Shown piece by piece: positions 60,719-64,000 of a DNA stretch of 64,000 bases. The notes below the pieces were generated by a model. That model was not told the origin of the DNA, did not search any database, and saw only the letters and a program-made list of their open reading frames with translations. Position 1 is the first letter of the stretch. Every line of letters begins with the position of its first letter. The translations under genes were made by a program, and so were the position numbers. This DNA is from Dipetalonema caudispina (lineage: Eukaryota > Nematoda > Chromadorea > Rhabditida > Onchocercidae): assembly GCA_013365325.1 (NCBI GenBank), contig JABVXV010000058.1, forward strand, positions 1 to 64,000. Direction: 5' to 3'.

Positions 60719-62314
60719 AATCAGTAAATGAAAACTGACCAATTCTTATCCTGCAATTAATGGAAATATGAAGAAGACCGAAAAATAATATTTTGCAACG
60801 AAAAACGCGATGATTCCACTGCGTTAACTAAAAATAGACCACCAACGGCACTTTAACTTTTAGGATCTCTGTTAGAATGTACAAAAATTATGACTAAATC
60901 CAGATTGCAACAAAGCAAGTATTACTGACAGACATGGATATCGTTCCTTATAGGAATGGCATAATTACACAAGACCAAGACAGAAAAAGATATGACGCGA
61001 TCCTAACTTTGGAGCAGGAATGAAGAAAAATAAAGTCAAAGCCAAAGCATTTCATGAACTAAAAAAAAGAGATGAAAATATAGCAGAAATAGATCACGAA
61101 ACAGTTATACATTTGGATAAAAACAACGGAAAACCAAAAAAACGTTAACTACGCCTGAAACAGAACTGGAAATCTTTCTCACATTTATCAATATCATAAG
61201 AACATACAATTCAATTTCAATTAGTTATGCAGTTCAAAAATAAGTGCAAAATAAATGTTAACGAAAACATCATGAGTTATAAAAACGATGGTCTAGCTAT
61301 CGACTCATCACTGGTCTCAAAACCCAAAATCGAATGGTCCTGAAAAGATAAAAATTTCACAATTCCCAAGATTTTTATATATTTGCTCAGTAAATGGAAC
61401 TAGAAAAATGATAAGAAATAACAATCAGGAATTAAGCTCACAGCAGCAAAACAAAAGAATAAAAAGCAGAGAAGGACGAGACTTTTGGAAACAAAAACAC
61501 AAATGAATTTCCATAATCCCTCAAGTTTGCCCAGAAAGTTCGTCTTTGCATCGAAACACTCATCTAAAACAGAAGTATAAAACAATACCTAAATGATCTG
61601 AGAAGAAAACTGATATATCAAAATTATCTCTTAATCCAATCAATGAACAGTCTTAAACCATTCAACTTCCCTCACTTGTTTGGCTCCCATATTATTTCAC
61701 AAAAAGACCACCCCGCCACTACCCCGCTCAATGGGAGACAGCTTCCACTTCCACACTACCAAACAATCCACCCAAACCATCCCCTACTGTTACACTCTTC
61801 CAGCACACTTCATAAACTTCGATCATACGACGAGTTCTCGCTATGTACCAGGAATATCCCATCTCTGATTATGTACTTTAAAAAGATCTCATCACAACAT
61901 TGCAGAGGATTTGGCAATTTTGTTTTGAATCTATTTATCGAAATCAGCGTACTGAGATATTTTTCAGTAATTAGTTCATGGGTAGTTAGGTTGAAACTTC
62001 CATATTAACGTAAAGTGAAGGGGAAAGTGAACTTTTGTTATCTTGGTTTTATTGAAATGTATTTAAGATAGATCTCAGTGAGGAACCTAAATAATCTTCA
62101 AATAATCGACTGTATATGTTAAATCCATATAGTACAATCGTTACCCAGAGTAAGTATAAAACCATCAAGGAATTAAAAGTTAGGCCTACTCATTTGAGAC
62201 TTCCGTATTTATTTTAGCTTCCCACTAATCATTTCTTTGATACTTTGAATTTATGATTGAAAATTTTATCAAACAAACTTATCAGTCATCTTTCATTTAT
62301 ATTTGGTAAAACTT
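60719..62314. other. Interval upstream of rps-21
   Basis: 1.6 kb with no supported exon. It should include the rps-21 promoter or leader. A plus-strand open frame at 61643-62008 of 121 codons has a composition (His/Pro/Leu/Ser) and lack of similarity that suggest chance. Confidence 0.5.
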
Positions 62315-62798
62315 TCAGTTTTTGGCAGCGCCGGGACGTGGAATTCGGATGCATCGTATATTGTCAGCTGTCCGGAATACCCGCGGTAAGAAAACATGGA
62401 TCAGTCAAGATCTGACTTGAAGCAGTCAATTGAAGTAATTTCGTAACTGTTGCAAATAGATCAACGCGAAAAATAATGATATGGATTTGTGAATTTTTTG
62501 AAGCTCATATATGCTTTTCTTTCCGACTACACCCTTCACAAACAAATCTAACAGAAAAGATGAGCAAAATAGGCTGACAAACATCTTTACATGTTTAACT
62601 TTAGGCAAATTAGAAGCAAACAACTAGAATCAAAGTTACCAAGAACTTAAATACAATAACAGAAAATCTAAAAATCACAGATTAGAAGATCTTCATAATT
62701 AATCACCTGAACCAACACTCTTGAAGCGTATTTGTTCAAAATCGATCTTTTCACTTTCCGTTAGATCCTGTGCGGTATTATTGTAGTCGGAAATTCTC
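62315..62798 (-). CDS. Possible 3' end of an unrecognised gene (two exons)
   Basis: Not recognised. Two phase-compatible segments can be joined. The first is 62707-62798, between a TTTCAG acceptor and a GTGATT donor, encoding ISDYNNTAQDLTESEKIDFE and then QIRFKSVGS. The second is 62315-62367, after a GGACAG acceptor, ending NIRCIRIPRPGAAKN and a stop. The first segment has a soluble, charged composition unlike random AT-rich sequence. Upstream exons were not found between 62.8 kb and the window edge. If real, it is the C-terminal part of a minus-strand gene upstream of rps-21. It may also be a chance pair of open segments. Confidence 0.35.
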
Positions 62799-64000
62799 CT
62801 GAAATAACCACTAATTTCGACATAAAAAAGATTTTATTAAAATGCTTTAGACAACACTGAAACATCGTTATGCTATTAAGACGATATCGTTTATGCAATG
62901 CAGTATATTCATCCAAGGATGAGTACGGTACAAATTTTCATCCGATTGATTTGATTAGTAGTAATCCAAATAAATGATATATCATCCCTTTTTAAAAATT
63001 CATATTAAAAGTTTGCCACGCAATTAAATGTAGTTGCACTGATAATAGCTACACCGTTCATTAATTGCTTTTTAAACATTTAAATACTCACTTTGATTCT
63101 GAAATGATCGCTTACTATCTAGTGTGATGTTCTAGCGCAGAATATAGAATATCAGTAATGATCACCATTTCGAGATATTCCCTGCATTTATTCCTCTATT
63201 TTTCCATTTTTTGAAATAATTATTTGCCAAATTAAGTTTTGATTTCTTCCTAGTTTGCTCTCATGTAGAATGGAAGAACAGCCTAAATTCTGTGCTACAT
63301 ATTGAACCGTTTAAAATTTCACTGCCGGACATTAATGGAAGATGTTTATGTTGATACTTTATGACCTCATGACCTAAATCATTCTTAAATTTAATAGTAC
63401 TTCCTGCGCTTCTTTGTATATTCGAATCAATCATTCCTATTGCACATTGTGGATTGGATGAACGTTTAGAGAAAGTAGAAAACTAACCAATTAAAATTCA
63501 CTTTTCTTCCGTAATATCACTAAAAATTAAGAAAAAAACTGTTGACACGAAAAGCATGAAATAGTTTTTAATGAAATCTTCAAGAATTTAATTCATTGAT
63601 GCAGTTGGCATATCAATGCCAACTGTCTGGAAATGATACACAGCTAATAACAGGCTTTTCACACCCACGTATGATAATGTAATTTTAGAGAAGTATCGGG
63701 ATGCACGAAATGTGAATAATGATCGATTTTTTGTAAAAGAAACGAGACAATGATTATTTAATTGAGATTTACTGATTCGAAATTTATTTCTGATTGGCTA
63801 TTAACAATTACAGATGATAACCTTTGAGTTGTCATGACCTCCTAAGAAATACTCTATGACTCATTCCATGCTATGATTATGGTTTTAGTCTTGACGACAT
63901 GTCATATAGTGCAGTACAGATATCGAGAATAGCGATTTTCAAATTACATGTTGTCCATTATGTAACTTTTATAAGAAGCTGGATGATATCGGGAAAATGC
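62799..64000. other. Right-edge stretch without recognised features
   Basis: AT-rich sequence with no supported exon. A small perfect hairpin lies at 63602-63625 (CAGTTGGCA, six-base loop, TGCCAACTG). Upstream exons of the possible gene at 62.3-62.8 kb may lie here or beyond the window. Confidence 0.4.

Noticed and set aside
61643..62008. Plus-strand open frame of 121 codons
   Set aside because: No family similarity, no start context or splice sites, and a composition expected of AC-rich intergenic DNA.

Overview
The window looks like nuclear chromosomal DNA of a nematode, most likely a parasitic species of the spirurid or filarial type; the species is inferred, not proved. It is AT-rich. 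Its genes are split into many short exons by GT-AG introns, and plausible spliced-leader acceptor sites lie just before several start codons. The coq-2 gene carries a duplicated exon of the kind known from animals that make rhodoquinone. No bacterial operons, rRNA, tRNA or CRISPR arrays were recognised.

Layout, left to right. A WRN-type RecQ helicase (minus, 0.26-5.6 kb) and malectin (minus, 6.9-9.5 kb, with a foldback element in its first intron) are followed by a 2.9 kb gene-free stretch. Next are replication factor C subunit 2 (plus, 12.4-15.0 kb) and, convergent with it, the polyprenyltransferase COQ-2 (minus, 15.1-18.9 kb) with two alternative 131-nt exons. Acyl-CoA-binding protein (minus, 19.6-20.1 kb) is divergent from SAP18 (plus, 20.5-22.1 kb). 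An unrecognised membrane-protein gene (plus, about 22.6-25.5 kb) precedes a 5.2 kb gene-poor block rich in GT/CA microsatellite.

The middle holds two tandem, same-strand paralogues (30.7-34.6 and 36.3-43.9 kb). They encode glutamine-rich proteins with four and six copies of a basic repeat, tentatively related to the STPR DNA-binding repeat. The right part has RIO kinase 3 (minus, 45.7-51.0 kb) and NADPH-cytochrome P450 reductase (minus, 52.5-56.9 kb). A 495-bp insertion with perfect 36-bp inverted ends follows, carrying a broken BEL/Pao-type integrase fragment. Then come ribosomal protein S21 (minus, 60.2-60.7 kb), an uncertain 3' gene end at 62.3-62.8 kb, and about 1.2 kb with nothing recognisable.

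Functionally this is a housekeeping neighbourhood: DNA replication and repair (WRN, RFC2), ER glycoprotein quality control (malectin), quinone and lipid metabolism (COQ-2, ACBP, POR), ribosome biogenesis and translation (RIOK3, RPS21), and gene regulation (SAP18, the repeat proteins). The two most notable items are the coq-2 exon pair and the tandem repeat-protein genes. The exon phases of the coq-2 pair force an either/or choice and predict a splice switch between ubiquinone and rhodoquinone synthesis. Exon coordinates for rfc-2, coq-2, acbp, sap18, rps-21 and both repeat-protein genes were checked for continuous reading frame. Internal exons of wrn-1, riok-3 and POR were followed by homology, but not every boundary was fixed.
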